40,714 nucleotides of DNA from NCBI GenBank assembly GCA_018646105.1, contig JABGVJ010000056.1, positions 1 through 40,714 on the forward strand. The letters are read 5' to 3'. Shown one piece after another: positions 24,342-33,233 of this stretch. The first letter of the stretch is position 1. Each line of letters starts with the position of its first letter. The position numbers were made by a program, and so were the translations under genes. The notes beneath the pieces were generated by a model. It saw only the letters and a program-made list of their open reading frames with translations. It was not told the origin of the DNA and did no database searches. This DNA comes from a bacterium. GTDB lineage: Bacteria > Margulisbacteria > Marinamargulisbacteria > JABGVJ01.

Positions 24342-26063
24342 TTATTTAAATTGTAATTCACATAGTTTAGCGTAATGACTATCATTTTTTAGCAGTTCAG
24401 TATGGGTACCTATTTCTTTGATTTTGCCTTTTTCAATAAAAACAATTTTATGAGCGTTACGGATCGTGGATAAGCGATGCGCGATAACAAAAGTAGTGCG
24501 ATTTTGCATTAATTTTTGGAGCGCTTCTTGAACTAGTTTTTCGGATTTGGAATCCAGGGAAGAAGTTGCTTCATCTAAGATAAGAATTTTGGGATTGTTG
24601 ATGATGGCACGGGCAATAGCTATTCTTTGTCGTTGTCCGCCAGACAGTTTTTGGCCACGGTCACCGATAGTGGATTTTAGTTTGCCAGGCATTTGCTCGA
24701 TAAATTCCCAGGCATTAGCTTCTTTGGCAGCATTAATAATAGCTTTTTCAGATGCTTTGATTTTTCCATAACTGATGTTTTCTTTGATGGTACCACGAAA
24801 TAAAAGGCTTTCCTGAGGAACGATACTGATCTGGGACCGAAGAGATTGGAGATCTGTTTTTTTAATATCTTGACCATCTAAAAATATGGTTCCTTTGGAA
24901 GGATCATAAAAACGAGGAATCAGGTTAATAAAGGTACTTTTACCGGCACCGGACAATCCTACTAAAGCGACGATTTCCCCTTTTTTGGTTTCTAAATTGA
25001 TATTGTCTAGAATTTTTGTATCTGGATCATCATCATAAAAAAAGCTGACATTTTGGAACGTAATATTTCCTTGAACTGAAGATAGTTTGCGGGCATTTTT
25101 GCTATTGGTGATAGTTTCTTTTTCCTCTAATACCTTGAAAATTCTTTCAGCACTAGCTAAAGAACTTTGGGTAGTTGTATAGACTTTGGCTAATAACATG
25201 ATTGGTTCTACTAATAAAAAAATACCGGTAAAATAAGAGATTAGTATTGGACCAGATAAATTGTTTTTAGCGATTTGGTAACCGCCAAACCAGATAATGG
25301 CAGCTAGTAGAGTAAATTGTAAAAAAGAAATTAAAGGTTCCATGGTAGCGTTAAATCTAGCAGTCATGAGATTGGCTTGATAATTTTTTTTGTTTTCTTT
25401 TTTGAATTTTTTAATTTCGTGGTTTTCCATTGTAAAAGCTTTAACTACTAAAATATTGGCAATAGATTCCGAGGCAATATGCGTGATAGAGGCCATTTTA
25501 CGTTGAGCTTGTTTGGAGATTTTTTTGATTTTTTCACCAAAATAAGAAGTGATTAAAATATAAAAAGGGATTGTGCTTATGGATAAGATAGTTAGTTTCC
25601 AGTCAATTATAAAAAGATAAATAATAACGGCGATAATGGTGAGTACATTAGGTAAAGTATGTTCTAAATTTAAGAGTAACGCTTCTTTGATTTTTTCAAC
25701 GTCAATGAATAGTTTGGTTAAAATATCACCGGTTTTATTTTTAGTATAATAAGATAGTGATAATTTTTGAAATTTATGGAAAAGCAGGTTACGGAGATCA
25801 AACATTACTAAGAAATTTAATTTGGACATTAGGTAGAAATTTCCGGATTTGGAAACTGTGCGGATGCTAAACAAAAGAAAAGCATTGATCATATGATTAT
25901 TAAAGTAAACGAGATTTTTGTTTGCTACTTCACGAGTGATATCACGAATTAAAGGCATGATAAAAACATTGGCAGTAGCAAAAAGCAAACTGAGCAATAC
26001 TGAAAAGATAATCAGATGACGATAAGGTTTTAAAAGTTTTAAAATCTGTTTTAAATAGTTCAT
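24342..26063 (-). CDS. ABC exporter, fused membrane and ATPase domains (MsbA/LmrA type)
   Basis: 573 residues if started at ATG 26063; a longer frame would run into tRNA-Leu and is rejected. Residues ~1-320 form a six-helix exporter domain (HLIIFSVLLSLLF, VLTIIAVIIYLFI and others), and ~340-573 form the ATPase: Walker A GLSGAGKST, signature LSGGQRQR, Walker B ILILDEATSSLD and switch HRLST. It should work as a homodimer in the inner membrane. MsbA-type lipid flipping is possible, but the substrate cannot be told from sequence. The ATG lies only 11 nt after the tRNA-Leu CCA end with no Shine-Dalgarno. The outer-membrane protein gene follows on the same strand. Confidence 0.92.
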   Translation of the reverse strand: MNYLKQILKLLKPYRHLIIFSVLLSLLFATANVFIMPLIRDITREVANKNLVYFNNHMINAFLLFSIRTVSKSGNFYLMSKLNFLVMFDLRNLLFHKFQKLSLSYYTKNKTGDILTKLFIDVEKIKEALLLNLEHTLPNVLTIIAVIIYLFIIDWKLTILSISTIPFYILITSYFGEKIKKISKQAQRKMASITHIASESIANILVVKAFTMENHEIKKFKKENKKNYQANLMTARFNATMEPLISFLQFTLLAAIIWFGGYQIAKNNLSGPILISYFTGIFLLVEPIMLLAKVYTTTQSSLASAERIFKVLEEKETITNSKNARKLSSVQGNITFQNVSFFYDDDPDTKILDNINLETKKGEIVALVGLSGAGKSTFINLIPRFYDPSKGTIFLDGQDIKKTDLQSLRSQISIVPQESLLFRGTIKENISYGKIKASEKAIINAAKEANAWEFIEQMPGKLKSTIGDRGQKLSGGQRQRIAIARAIINNPKILILDEATSSLDSKSEKLVQEALQKLMQNRTTFVIAHRLSTIRNAHKIVFIEKGKIKEIGTHTELLKNDSHYAKLCELQFK

Positions 26064-26074
26064 ATTTGATTTTT

Positions 26075-26163
26075 TGGTGCCGAAGGCCGGACTTGAACCG
26101 GCACGAGTTATAACACTCATCGGTTTTTGAGACCGACGTGTCTACCAATTCCACCACTTCGGC
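26075..26163 (-). tRNA. tRNA-Leu(CAA)
   Basis: 89 nt on the minus strand. The acceptor stem is GCCGAAG/CTTCGGC, with discriminator A and encoded CCA (26075-26077). The anticodon arm TCGGT-CTCAAAA-ACCGA gives anticodon CAA (codon UUG). It has a long variable arm and a T arm containing GGTTCAAGTCC. The upstream minus-strand region is A/T-rich with no clear promoter boxes. Confidence 0.97.
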
Positions 26164-26220
26164 AATTTGTTAAAAGTTTAACTTATTTAAAGAAATTTTT
26201 AAAGACGTTGTCTTGCAGTA

Positions 26221-26268
26221 GGCTAAAATTATTTTTTTAGCCCTCCTCTTTGCCACTCAGCGGCAAAG
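26221..26268. other. Two adjacent perfect hairpins
   Basis: 26221-26242 has an 8-bp stem GGCTAAAA/TTTTAGCC with a 6-nt loop. 26248-26268 has a 7-bp stem CTTTGCC/GGCAAAG with a 7-nt loop. They lie between the divergent tRNA-Leu and nifJ, upstream of the proposed nifJ promoter. Role unknown; they could be operator sites or a bidirectional insulator. Confidence 0.6.
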
Positions 26269-26288
26269 GATGGATGCTAGGCTTTGAT

Positions 26289-26317
26289 TTGAATTTAAGC
26301 TGATTTATATATATAAT
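26289..26317 (+). promoter_or_regulatory. sigma70-type promoter of nifJ
   Basis: -35 TTGAAT (26289-26294), 17-nt spacer and consensus -10 TATAAT (26312-26317). A start near 26324 would give a leader of about 120 nt before the nifJ ATG. Confidence 0.7.
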
Positions 26318-26351
26318 AAAAATTGAATTTATCACAATTTAATTTATGTTA

Positions 26352-26395
26352 GCCAAACAGGGGGCGTAACAACCTTGTAGGCAAACTTTTTTTTT
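26352..26395 (+). terminator. Possible attenuator in the nifJ leader
   Basis: Within the predicted leader, GCC...GGC and ACAGGG...CCTTGT pair (26352-26382, one G-U, small internal loop), followed five bases later by nine T residues (26387-26395). The shape is that of an intrinsic terminator about 45 nt before the start codon, so early termination may control nifJ. I recognise no known riboswitch class. Confidence 0.5.
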
Positions 26396-26442
26396 GTTTT
26401 GAGTTTAAATATATAAAAGAAATAAAGAAAGGATTTTTTTCA

Positions 26443-29400
26443 ATGACTAAAAAAAACAACCCTAAATATCCAGGAGTTAAAATTACTACTAATGGTAATC
26501 AGTTTATTGGTTATCATACGGAAGCGAGATTAGCAGATGCGGGAATATTTTATCCCATTACGCCTTCAACAGAAATGGGGGAAAATTTCGAACTATCTTT
26601 TGCTAAAGGTGAATTGAATGTTTTTGGTAATGCCAAAATAGCGATTGAAACAGAAGGTGAACATGCGGCTCAAGGAGGAGCAATAGCTTGTTCTCTGACT
26701 GGTAAAAGAGTCGTGAATTTTACAGCTAGTCAAGGTTTGGTTTATGGTTTGGAGCAGTACTATCATGCGCCTGGTAAATTATCGTCAATGGTGGTTGAAG
26801 TTGCTTCCAGGGCTTTGACAAGACATGCCTTAAATGTGCATTGTGGACATGATGATATTTATGCGATGTTTGGTACTGGTTGGAATATTACTTTTGCGAA
26901 GGATGCTCAGCAAGCTGCTGACCAAGCTTTGATTTTAAGAAAAGTAAATGAATTATCTTTAACTCCGGGTATTAATGGACAGGATGGTTTTTTGACCTCA
27001 CATTTGGAAAGATCTTTTTTAAAACATGAAGCGGGACTGATAAGAGAATATTTGGGTAGACCGGATGATATGATTGATTGTCCGACAAAAGCACAAATAG
27101 AATTGTTCGGACCTAAAAGAAGACGTATTCCGGAAAGTTATAGTTTGAAAGAGCCTATGTTGTTAGGCACAGTGCAAAATCAAGAACATTATATGAATGG
27201 AGTGGCGGCTAGAAGAAATAATTTTTATGAACAAATTTTAGGTTTTTTTGAAAAGGCCTATGCAGAATTTGGAGAATTAACAGGTAGAAATTATGGTTTG
27301 ATTTCAGAATATAATACCAAAGATGCGGAAACTGTTTTTGTTTGTATTGGTTCTGCGGCAGAGAATATTGAAGCAGCGGTTGATTATATTAAAAAAAGAG
27401 ATGGCATTAATATTGGTGTGATTCATATTAATGTTTTAAGGCCTTTTCCAGAAGAAGTGGTTATTAATGCTTTGAAGGGTAAGAAAAATGTGATTGTTTT
27501 GGAAAGAGCTGATGAACCTATTTCTGGGGATAATCCTTTGACTAGAGATTTAAGAACGGCTTTATCTAAAGCACTGGAAAATTCACGAGGTAAAGCGCAT
27601 TCTCATTTACCAGCAATTAAAATTAATGAAATGCCAAATATTTTTTCTGGAGTTTATGGATTGGGTTCCAGAGATTTTAGACCAGAAGATATTTTTGGAG
27701 CATATGAATATGTGGTAAAAGGTAAGAAACGTCAGGATGGCAAGTCAGCTAAAGATGGTGAGCATTTCTTTTATTTAAGTATAAATCATCCATATGCGGT
27801 TAGTTCTGAAGATAAACCAAGTTTATTACCAGAAAAAGCCATTGCAGTAAGATTTCATTCTATCGGTGGTTGGGGCGCAATTACTACTGGTAAAAACCTT
27901 TCGGAAATTTTGGGTGATTTAGGTACTTATATAAAAGAAAGAGATTTTCCTGGTACAGATAAAGAAGTAGTACATATATCCGCTAATCCAAAATATGGGT
28001 CAGAAAAAAAAGGTGCTCCTACTAATTATTTTTTAGTAGCTGCTCCAGAAAGAATTCGTGTGAATTGCGATTTGCAACATGTAGATGTTGTTTTGTGTTG
28101 TGATCCTAAAGCTTTTACTCATACTAATCCTTTAATAGGTTTAAAAGAAGGTGGCGCTTTGGTTTGGGAGAATTCAGAAAATACGCCAGAAATTGCCTGG
28201 AAAAGAATCCCAGTAGCAGCTAGAAAAGAAATTATTGAGAAAAAGATTAAAGTATATCTTTTAAATGGGTTTATGATTGCACGTGAAGCTACAGCAAGAA
28301 CTGATTTACAATTAAGAATGCAGGGAAATTCTTTTTTAGGTGCGTTTTTTAAAGTAGCGGCTTTTCTAAAAGAGAATAAGATTCCGGATCTTGAGTTTTT
28401 AAACATCGTGGAACAGCAATACAAGAAAAAATTTGGTAAATTAGGTGCGGCGGTAGTTGAATCTAATATGACTGTTATGAGAGAAGGTTTTGAGCAAGTT
28501 AAAGAAATGCCTTATGGAGATGTAGAAGATGGCGATTTATCTTTGATGCAGGGTGAGAAAATTTTGCCTTTAACTAAAGATGATGTAAAAGCTGTGAGTG
28601 CACAATGTCCAATGTTGTCCAGAGAAAAATTTAATAGTGAGTTTAGAGCAGGGTTGGGTTATTTTCAGCCAGCTTCTCCCCTGGCTTCTACAGGAATTAT
28701 AACTGTGGGGACGGGTGAACAATCTTCGAAGTTTGTTTCCAGAAGATTGGTTCCTAAATATAGTCCACAAAAATGTACGCAATGTATGGAATGTGTGATT
28801 GCTTGTCCTGATACTGCTTTACCATGTACAGTGCAGGAAATTAAGGAAGTTTTAAAAACTGCTATTGAAAATTATGTGGTGAATAAAGATGATCGAGCTA
28901 CTCTTTTGACCATAGCTGTTAAAGCGGAAAAAGATATAAGAGCAGAAATGCTAGTTGAAGCAAAAAATAAAGAACGTGCGAAACTTTTTGTGGATATTGC
29001 GATTAAATATATTTCTACGAATGCAAAAAATTTAAAGTCAGCAAAATCTATTATTGAGCTGGAAAATATTTTAAAGAAATTACCATTTGCTTATGCCCAG
29101 ACACCTTTGATTTTTGCGATGAAGGAAAAACAAAATCCTGGATCAGGTGGTTTATTTAGTATTTTTGTGCAGGATTTGTGTAAAGGCTGCGGACATTGTG
29201 TAAAACAATGTAAGTTTGATGCTTTGGAAATGGTGGTAGAAACAGAAGAACTGACTGCTGATATGCATACGGCAAAAGCTTTTATGCATAAGTTACCAGA
29301 AACTTTGCCACAATATATGGGATTGTATAATTCTGAAAAACCAATGGATACTAGAGCAGCAGCTTTGAAATATTTATTAATGCAACGCAAAAATTATCAG

Positions 29401-30981
29401 GCTATGGTTTGTGGTGATGGAGCTTGTGCTGGTTGCGGTGAAAAAACAGTTTTGAGAAATTTAGCTAGTATTACAGAGGCGTATATGCGTCCATTGTTTC
29501 ATGCTAAAGCGGATAGATTACGCGTAAAAGCAGACTTGATTTCTAAAAAAGGTTTGCAAGCTTTAGAGAAGTTAGAGAAAACCGATCCTGAAACATATAA
29601 AATTTTCAAAAGAACGGTTTTGCATACTTTAATGCATTATGGTGGTGAAAGTTTAGAAGATACGAAAGCTATTATGCAACAGTTTAAAGGCAGTAATGAA
29701 GAAATAATCAAAACAGTTATTGATATTTTGAATCAAGATGCTTTTAATCATAAAGATCTTCAAGCCATAGAAGGTAAAGTCGGTAATGGTATGTGTGTAA
29801 TGGGAATGACGGCTTCTACGGGTTGTAATAGTGTTTATAGTTCTACCCCACCAGCTAACCCGCATACATATCCTTGGGTGAATTCTTTGTTTCAAGATGG
29901 ATCTACAATTGGCTGGTTGATGGCTGAAAGTTTTATTGTGGACCATGCGCGTAAATCAGTGATGCCAGAAAGATTTGCGGATTTGATTTTAGATAGTTTT
30001 AATCAGAAATTAACTGAAGAAGATTATTTTAATTATACGCATTTCACAGATAAGTTTTTGACAGAACAGGAAATAAAGGAATTGCCAAAGATTTGGGCGA
30101 TTGGCGGAGATGGAGCTTTGGGTGATATTGGTTTTCAAAATTTATCTAAAACAATGTTGCAGAATAGACCTAATTATCATTGTTTAATGTTGGATACACA
30201 GGTTTATTCTAATACTGGTGGACAGAATTCGGATTCTTCGGTTATGCCTGGTGGATTTGATATGAATCAATACGGAGCTGCTTCTCAAGGTAAACTTACG
30301 GAGAAAAAAGAAGTTGCTCAGATTTTCACAGTTGGACATGGTAGTCCTTATGTAGCACAGGTATCTATGGCTAATTCAGCTACTTTTTTTAGAGCTGTGA
30401 TGGAATCTTTAGATTATCGTGGAGCTGCTTTTATACAAGCTTATACCCCTTGTATGCCAGAACATGCGATTGGGGATGATACGGCTTCTAAACAGTCTAA
30501 GTTAGCTAAAGATAGTAGAGGTATGGTGGAATTTATTTATAATTCTCAAAAAGGTGAAACAGACGCGGAATGTTTGGATGTTAACGGTAATGCGAATGTG
30601 GATCGAGATTGGGTACAAAAAGTAAATAAAATATCTAAAGAAAAATATAATTTTACGGTTTTTCATTGGGCTGTTACAGAAGGACGATTTAGAAATCATG
30701 TGAAAAAAGCACCGGTAAATTATAAGGAAGATGGTGTGTATTTGGATGATATTTTAAATAAAGTAACTCAGCAAGATGTGATATCTAGAAATGTTTTTCA
30801 GAAAGAACATCCAGCCTATATTCCAGATTTCCATGTTTATGCGGACGTAGAACAGGCAGATGGTTCTATGAAACCATATGTGATGTCTAGACAGATGGTA
30901 CTTTTCTGTATTGAACGTAGGAAAAATTGGCGTAAATTACAGGCTAGAGCAGGCGTTGTGAACCAGGATTATACTGTTTAA
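26443..30981 (+). CDS. nifJ: Pyruvate:ferredoxin (flavodoxin) oxidoreductase, long form
   Basis: Converts pyruvate and CoA to acetyl-CoA and CO2 while reducing ferredoxin/flavodoxin. All PFOR parts are present: N-terminal domain with 'YHTEARLADAGIFYPITPS', gamma domain (FHSIGGWGAITTGKNL), two [4Fe-4S] motifs (from C778, CTQCMECVIACP; from C913, CKGCGHCVKQC), the proximal-cluster cysteines C995, C998, C1128 and C1337, and TPP binding GDGALGDIGFQNL near 1222 with SNTGGQNSD. At 1512 residues it exceeds the usual ~1180. Extra sequence lies between the two ferredoxin-like motifs (~80 residues) and between C998 and C1128 (~105). AAGGA precedes the ATG. It is monocistronic: own promoter, structured leader and strong terminator. 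Indicates fermentative or anaerobic metabolism. Confidence 0.95.
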   Translation: MTKKNNPKYPGVKITTNGNQFIGYHTEARLADAGIFYPITPSTEMGENFELSFAKGELNVFGNAKIAIETEGEHAAQGGAIACSLTGKRVVNFTASQGLVYGLEQYYHAPGKLSSMVVEVASRALTRHALNVHCGHDDIYAMFGTGWNITFAKDAQQAADQALILRKVNELSLTPGINGQDGFLTSHLERSFLKHEAGLIREYLGRPDDMIDCPTKAQIELFGPKRRRIPESYSLKEPMLLGTVQNQEHYMNGVAARRNNFYEQILGFFEKAYAEFGELTGRNYGLISEYNTKDAETVFVCIGSAAENIEAAVDYIKKRDGINIGVIHINVLRPFPEEVVINALKGKKNVIVLERADEPISGDNPLTRDLRTALSKALENSRGKAHSHLPAIKINEMPNIFSGVYGLGSRDFRPEDIFGAYEYVVKGKKRQDGKSAKDGEHFFYLSINHPYAVSSEDKPSLLPEKAIAVRFHSIGGWGAITTGKNLSEILGDLGTYIKERDFPGTDKEVVHISANPKYGSEKKGAPTNYFLVAAPERIRVNCDLQHVDVVLCCDPKAFTHTNPLIGLKEGGALVWENSENTPEIAWKRIPVAARKEIIEKKIKVYLLNGFMIAREATARTDLQLRMQGNSFLGAFFKVAAFLKENKIPDLEFLNIVEQQYKKKFGKLGAAVVESNMTVMREGFEQVKEMPYGDVEDGDLSLMQGEKILPLTKDDVKAVSAQCPMLSREKFNSEFRAGLGYFQPASPLASTGIITVGTGEQSSKFVSRRLVPKYSPQKCTQCMECVIACPDTALPCTVQEIKEVLKTAIENYVVNKDDRATLLTIAVKAEKDIRAEMLVEAKNKERAKLFVDIAIKYISTNAKNLKSAKSIIELENILKKLPFAYAQTPLIFAMKEKQNPGSGGLFSIFVQDLCKGCGHCVKQCKFDALEMVVETEELTADMHTAKAFMHKLPETLPQYMGLYNSEKPMDTRAAALKYLLMQRKNYQAMVCGDGACAGCGEKTVLRNLASITEAYMRPLFHAKADRLRVKADLISKKGLQALEKLEKTDPETYKIFKRTVLHTLMHYGGESLEDTKAIMQQFKGSNEEIIKTVIDILNQDAFNHKDLQAIEGKVGNGMCVMGMTASTGCNSVYSSTPPANPHTYPWVNSLFQDGSTIGWLMAESFIVDHARKSVMPERFADLILDSFNQKLTEEDYFNYTHFTDKFLTEQEIKELPKIWAIGGDGALGDIGFQNLSKTMLQNRPNYHCLMLDTQVYSNTGGQNSDSSVMPGGFDMNQYGAASQGKLTEKKEVAQIFTVGHGSPYVAQVSMANSATFFRAVMESLDYRGAAFIQAYTPCMPEHAIGDDTASKQSKLAKDSRGMVEFIYNSQKGETDAECLDVNGNANVDRDWVQKVNKISKEKYNFTVFHWAVTEGRFRNHVKKAPVNYKEDGVYLDDILNKVTQQDVISRNVFQKEHPAYIPDFHVYADVEQADGSMKPYVMSRQMVLFCIERRKNWRKLQARAGVVNQDYTV

Positions 30982-31016
30982 TCCTCACCCCGCCTTTCTA
31001 CGCTAAAGTTTCGGAT

Positions 31017-31060
31017 AATCCCCTTCTTCACTTGTGGAGAGGGGGATTTCTTTATATTTT
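31017..31060 (+). terminator. Rho-independent terminator of nifJ
   Basis: Stem AATCCCC (31017-31023) with GGGGATT (31042-31048), continued inward by further pairs to CAC/GTG around a two-base loop, then the T-rich tract TTTCTTTATATTTT. It lies 36 nt after the nifJ stop. The tilS stop codon on the other strand falls inside the T-rich tract. Confidence 0.88.
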
Positions 31061-32317
31061 GTAGATGGAAATGACGAGGTTGTCTTTTACCAAGAGTGGT
31101 AAAAGGTCGCGTTCTAATTTAGGGATTTTTTGGTCAATAAAATATTTTTTGAGCTTTTTAGTTATTTTTTGATTTGGTAATTTAAGGGTGTCCCCCGCTC
31201 TTCTGTTTCTAATAGTTAAAGGTGTCCCCTGCTCTTCTGTTTCTATTTCAATGGTTTGATTTATTTCTTTAATGTAAATAGTAGCGGGTAAGCTGGTAAT
31301 AAGATATTCGTAATCAGGCGTTTGATAATTTTCTGTTTTTAAGACTGTAATATTTTTTTGGTCTATAAGACACAAATATTTTTGGGGTAATTCAATAATT
31401 TTAAATTCTGATTGATTTAAGACCTGATAAATAGCAGTGATTTGGCTACTAGCTATTTTGCAGTCTGTTCCACAAAATTCAGTGATTAGTTGGAAAATAA
31501 GCCGTTTTTGTAGAAAAGGATCTAGATTTTCCAAATGTTTTTTATTTAAACTAATTTTGTTTTTTTCTTTTTCGAATTTTTTTTTGAGTGGATGAATGAG
31601 GTTATTTAGAAAATTGTTTTGTTCTTGTAAGTAGGTAAGATAAGAGCTGATTTGGGTGCGATAATTAGGATTGATTTCGGTGATAATGGGGATTAACTGG
31701 TTGCGGATTTTATTTCGGGTATAAACGTTTTCGGAATTTGTATGATCAAGACAATATGGAATTTGATCTAGATTTAAATATTCTAAAATTTCTTTTTTAG
31801 TGATTTCTGATAAAGGGCGAATAATAAAGATATTTTTTGCTAAATTGCTTTTAGCTGCGATGCCACTAAGATTTGATTTTGAGCCTCTGATGAGTTTGTG
31901 AAAAAAAGTTTCGCATATGTCGTCTAAATGATGAGCCATAAGGATAGTGGAGATATTTAATTTTTGAGCTTGGTCTAACAAATGTTTTCTTCTTAGTTCA
32001 CGACCCGCAAATTCTAAAGAATATTTATTTTTTTTACTGTATTCCTTAACTTTTAAATTTTCGATAATTAGCGAACAACCTAGATCATTTGTTAGTTTTT
32101 GGCTAAGGTCTATTTCTTTTTGGATTTCCTGTTTATTTCTTAATCCGTGATTAAAATAAATTAAAGTAAGGTTTTCTGGTGGTAAATATTCTGTCAGAAA
32201 TTTTAATAAAAAGACAGAATCCGGACCAGCAGAAAAGGCTAGTAAAACTTTTTCAGAGATGGGGAAAAGTTGATTTTTTTCAATATAGTTTTTAATTTTA
32301 GAAAATAAGTTTTGCAT
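31052..32317 (-). CDS. tilS: tRNA(Ile)-lysidine synthase
   Basis: Converts C34 of tRNA-Ile(CAU) to lysidine so it reads AUA; essential in most bacteria. 421 residues. The N-terminal PP-loop ATPase has SAGPDS at 29-34 (usually SGGxDS, so the second residue is Ala), the HGLR motif, 'AHHLDDICETFFHKLIRGS' and the RNKIRNQLIP motif. A helical middle and a C-terminal TilS-C domain follow (TIRNRRAGDTLKLPNQKITK, then LKKYFIDQKIPKLERDLLPLL). No Shine-Dalgarno is seen before the ATG. It is divergent from the PAP2 gene and convergent with nifJ. Confidence 0.93.
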   Translation of the reverse strand: MQNLFSKIKNYIEKNQLFPISEKVLLAFSAGPDSVFLLKFLTEYLPPENLTLIYFNHGLRNKQEIQKEIDLSQKLTNDLGCSLIIENLKVKEYSKKNKYSLEFAGRELRRKHLLDQAQKLNISTILMAHHLDDICETFFHKLIRGSKSNLSGIAAKSNLAKNIFIIRPLSEITKKEILEYLNLDQIPYCLDHTNSENVYTRNKIRNQLIPIITEINPNYRTQISSYLTYLQEQNNFLNNLIHPLKKKFEKEKNKISLNKKHLENLDPFLQKRLIFQLITEFCGTDCKIASSQITAIYQVLNQSEFKIIELPQKYLCLIDQKNITVLKTENYQTPDYEYLITSLPATIYIKEINQTIEIETEEQGTPLTIRNRRAGDTLKLPNQKITKKLKKYFIDQKIPKLERDLLPLLVKDNLVISIYKI

Positions 32318-32416
32318 GATAAAGGTATTTTAAGCTTATCTTTTGCTTTAATCAAGGAAGGGAGAGGGGGGATGGAAACAAAAATATCTTTCTAAAGAGA
32401 TTTTCAATTTTTTTGT

Positions 32417-32422
32417 TATAAT
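32417..32422 (+). promoter_or_regulatory. -10 box abutting the first PAP2 start codon
   Basis: A consensus TATAAT ends 6 nt before ATG 32429. A transcript starting at normal distance would begin at or next to the ATG, i.e. leaderless. No Shine-Dalgarno is present. The -35 region is weak. Confidence 0.45.
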
Positions 32423-32428
32423 AGGCTT

Positions 32429-33232
32429 ATGCTTAGAAAAATATGGATTAAAGTAGTTTTATTTTTGTTGAGTTTAGCTTTTTTTCAAAGCGGAATATGG
32501 GCACAATACTGGGTTGCAAATGATCTACAAGATTTTGGGTTACGACCAAATACCAGTATTTTGGAAAAACATGATTGGGTTGTTTGGACAGTACCGACTT
32601 TAGGATTATTTGTTTTAGATCAGTCTTTAACAGATTATTATCAGGACAATTTATGGCCGGTGTGGCGTCAGACAGCTAGAGATATTTCTGTTTTGGCCCA
32701 GGATCGTGACCATTTGATTTTTGAAACTGTAAAATACTTATATATTTGGGAAAATGTGTATCCAAATAAAACTTTAAAACGTTTTGTTTATGCTAGTGGC
32801 GAAGCGATTGTGGATGCTTATTTTCTATCACAATCTTTGAAGTATGTTTTTGGCAGAGCACGACCAGTTTTGTCAGATGAAGGACCTTATAGTTGGTTTC
32901 ATTTAGCTTTTCAAGCTAATGGTAAATATACTTCTATGCCATCTACACATGCGACGGTATATTTTGCATTTAGTACTATTTTTGGTAAAACTATAAATAA
33001 TGAGATTTTAGGAGATGTTTTTGGTGGTGTTAATTATTTTATACTTAATGGGGATCATAATCATTGGATAAGTGATATGTGGATCGGGTATTTATTGGGT
33101 AAGGCTATTGGCAACTATGTATGGGATAAATATGAAGGTACTGATTTAACAAATGAATGGTTCGTATATCCTACTTTTTACCCTAATGAGGGTCGTTATT
33201 ATCCGGTGATTGGTTTTTGGAGGATGTTTTAA
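32429..33232 (+). CDS. PAP2-superfamily protein, first of a tandem pair
   Basis: 267 residues with an N-terminal signal or anchor (hydrophobic to about residue 25). It carries the phosphatidic acid phosphatase type 2 motifs Kx6RP (K138, R145, P146), PSTH (171-174) and HxxxD (H212 to D216). The arginine that normally lies six residues before the last histidine is Leu206. Family members dephosphorylate lipid or isoprenoid pyrophosphates at the membrane, but the missing arginine makes activity uncertain. Both copies share a conserved C-terminus (FYPNEGRYYPVIGFWRMF) not typical of PAP2. The second copy follows by one base. It is possibly exported to the periplasm or outer membrane. Confidence 0.8.
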   Translation: MLRKIWIKVVLFLLSLAFFQSGIWAQYWVANDLQDFGLRPNTSILEKHDWVVWTVPTLGLFVLDQSLTDYYQDNLWPVWRQTARDISVLAQDRDHLIFETVKYLYIWENVYPNKTLKRFVYASGEAIVDAYFLSQSLKYVFGRARPVLSDEGPYSWFHLAFQANGKYTSMPSTHATVYFAFSTIFGKTINNEILGDVFGGVNYFILNGDHNHWISDMWIGYLLGKAIGNYVWDKYEGTDLTNEWFVYPTFYPNEGRYYPVIGFWRMF

Positions 33233-33233
33233 A

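Noticed and set aside
26064-26120. Longer N-terminus of the ABC exporter (19 extra residues)
   Set aside because: It would be translated from tRNA-Leu sequence; the ATG at 26063 fits the family start.
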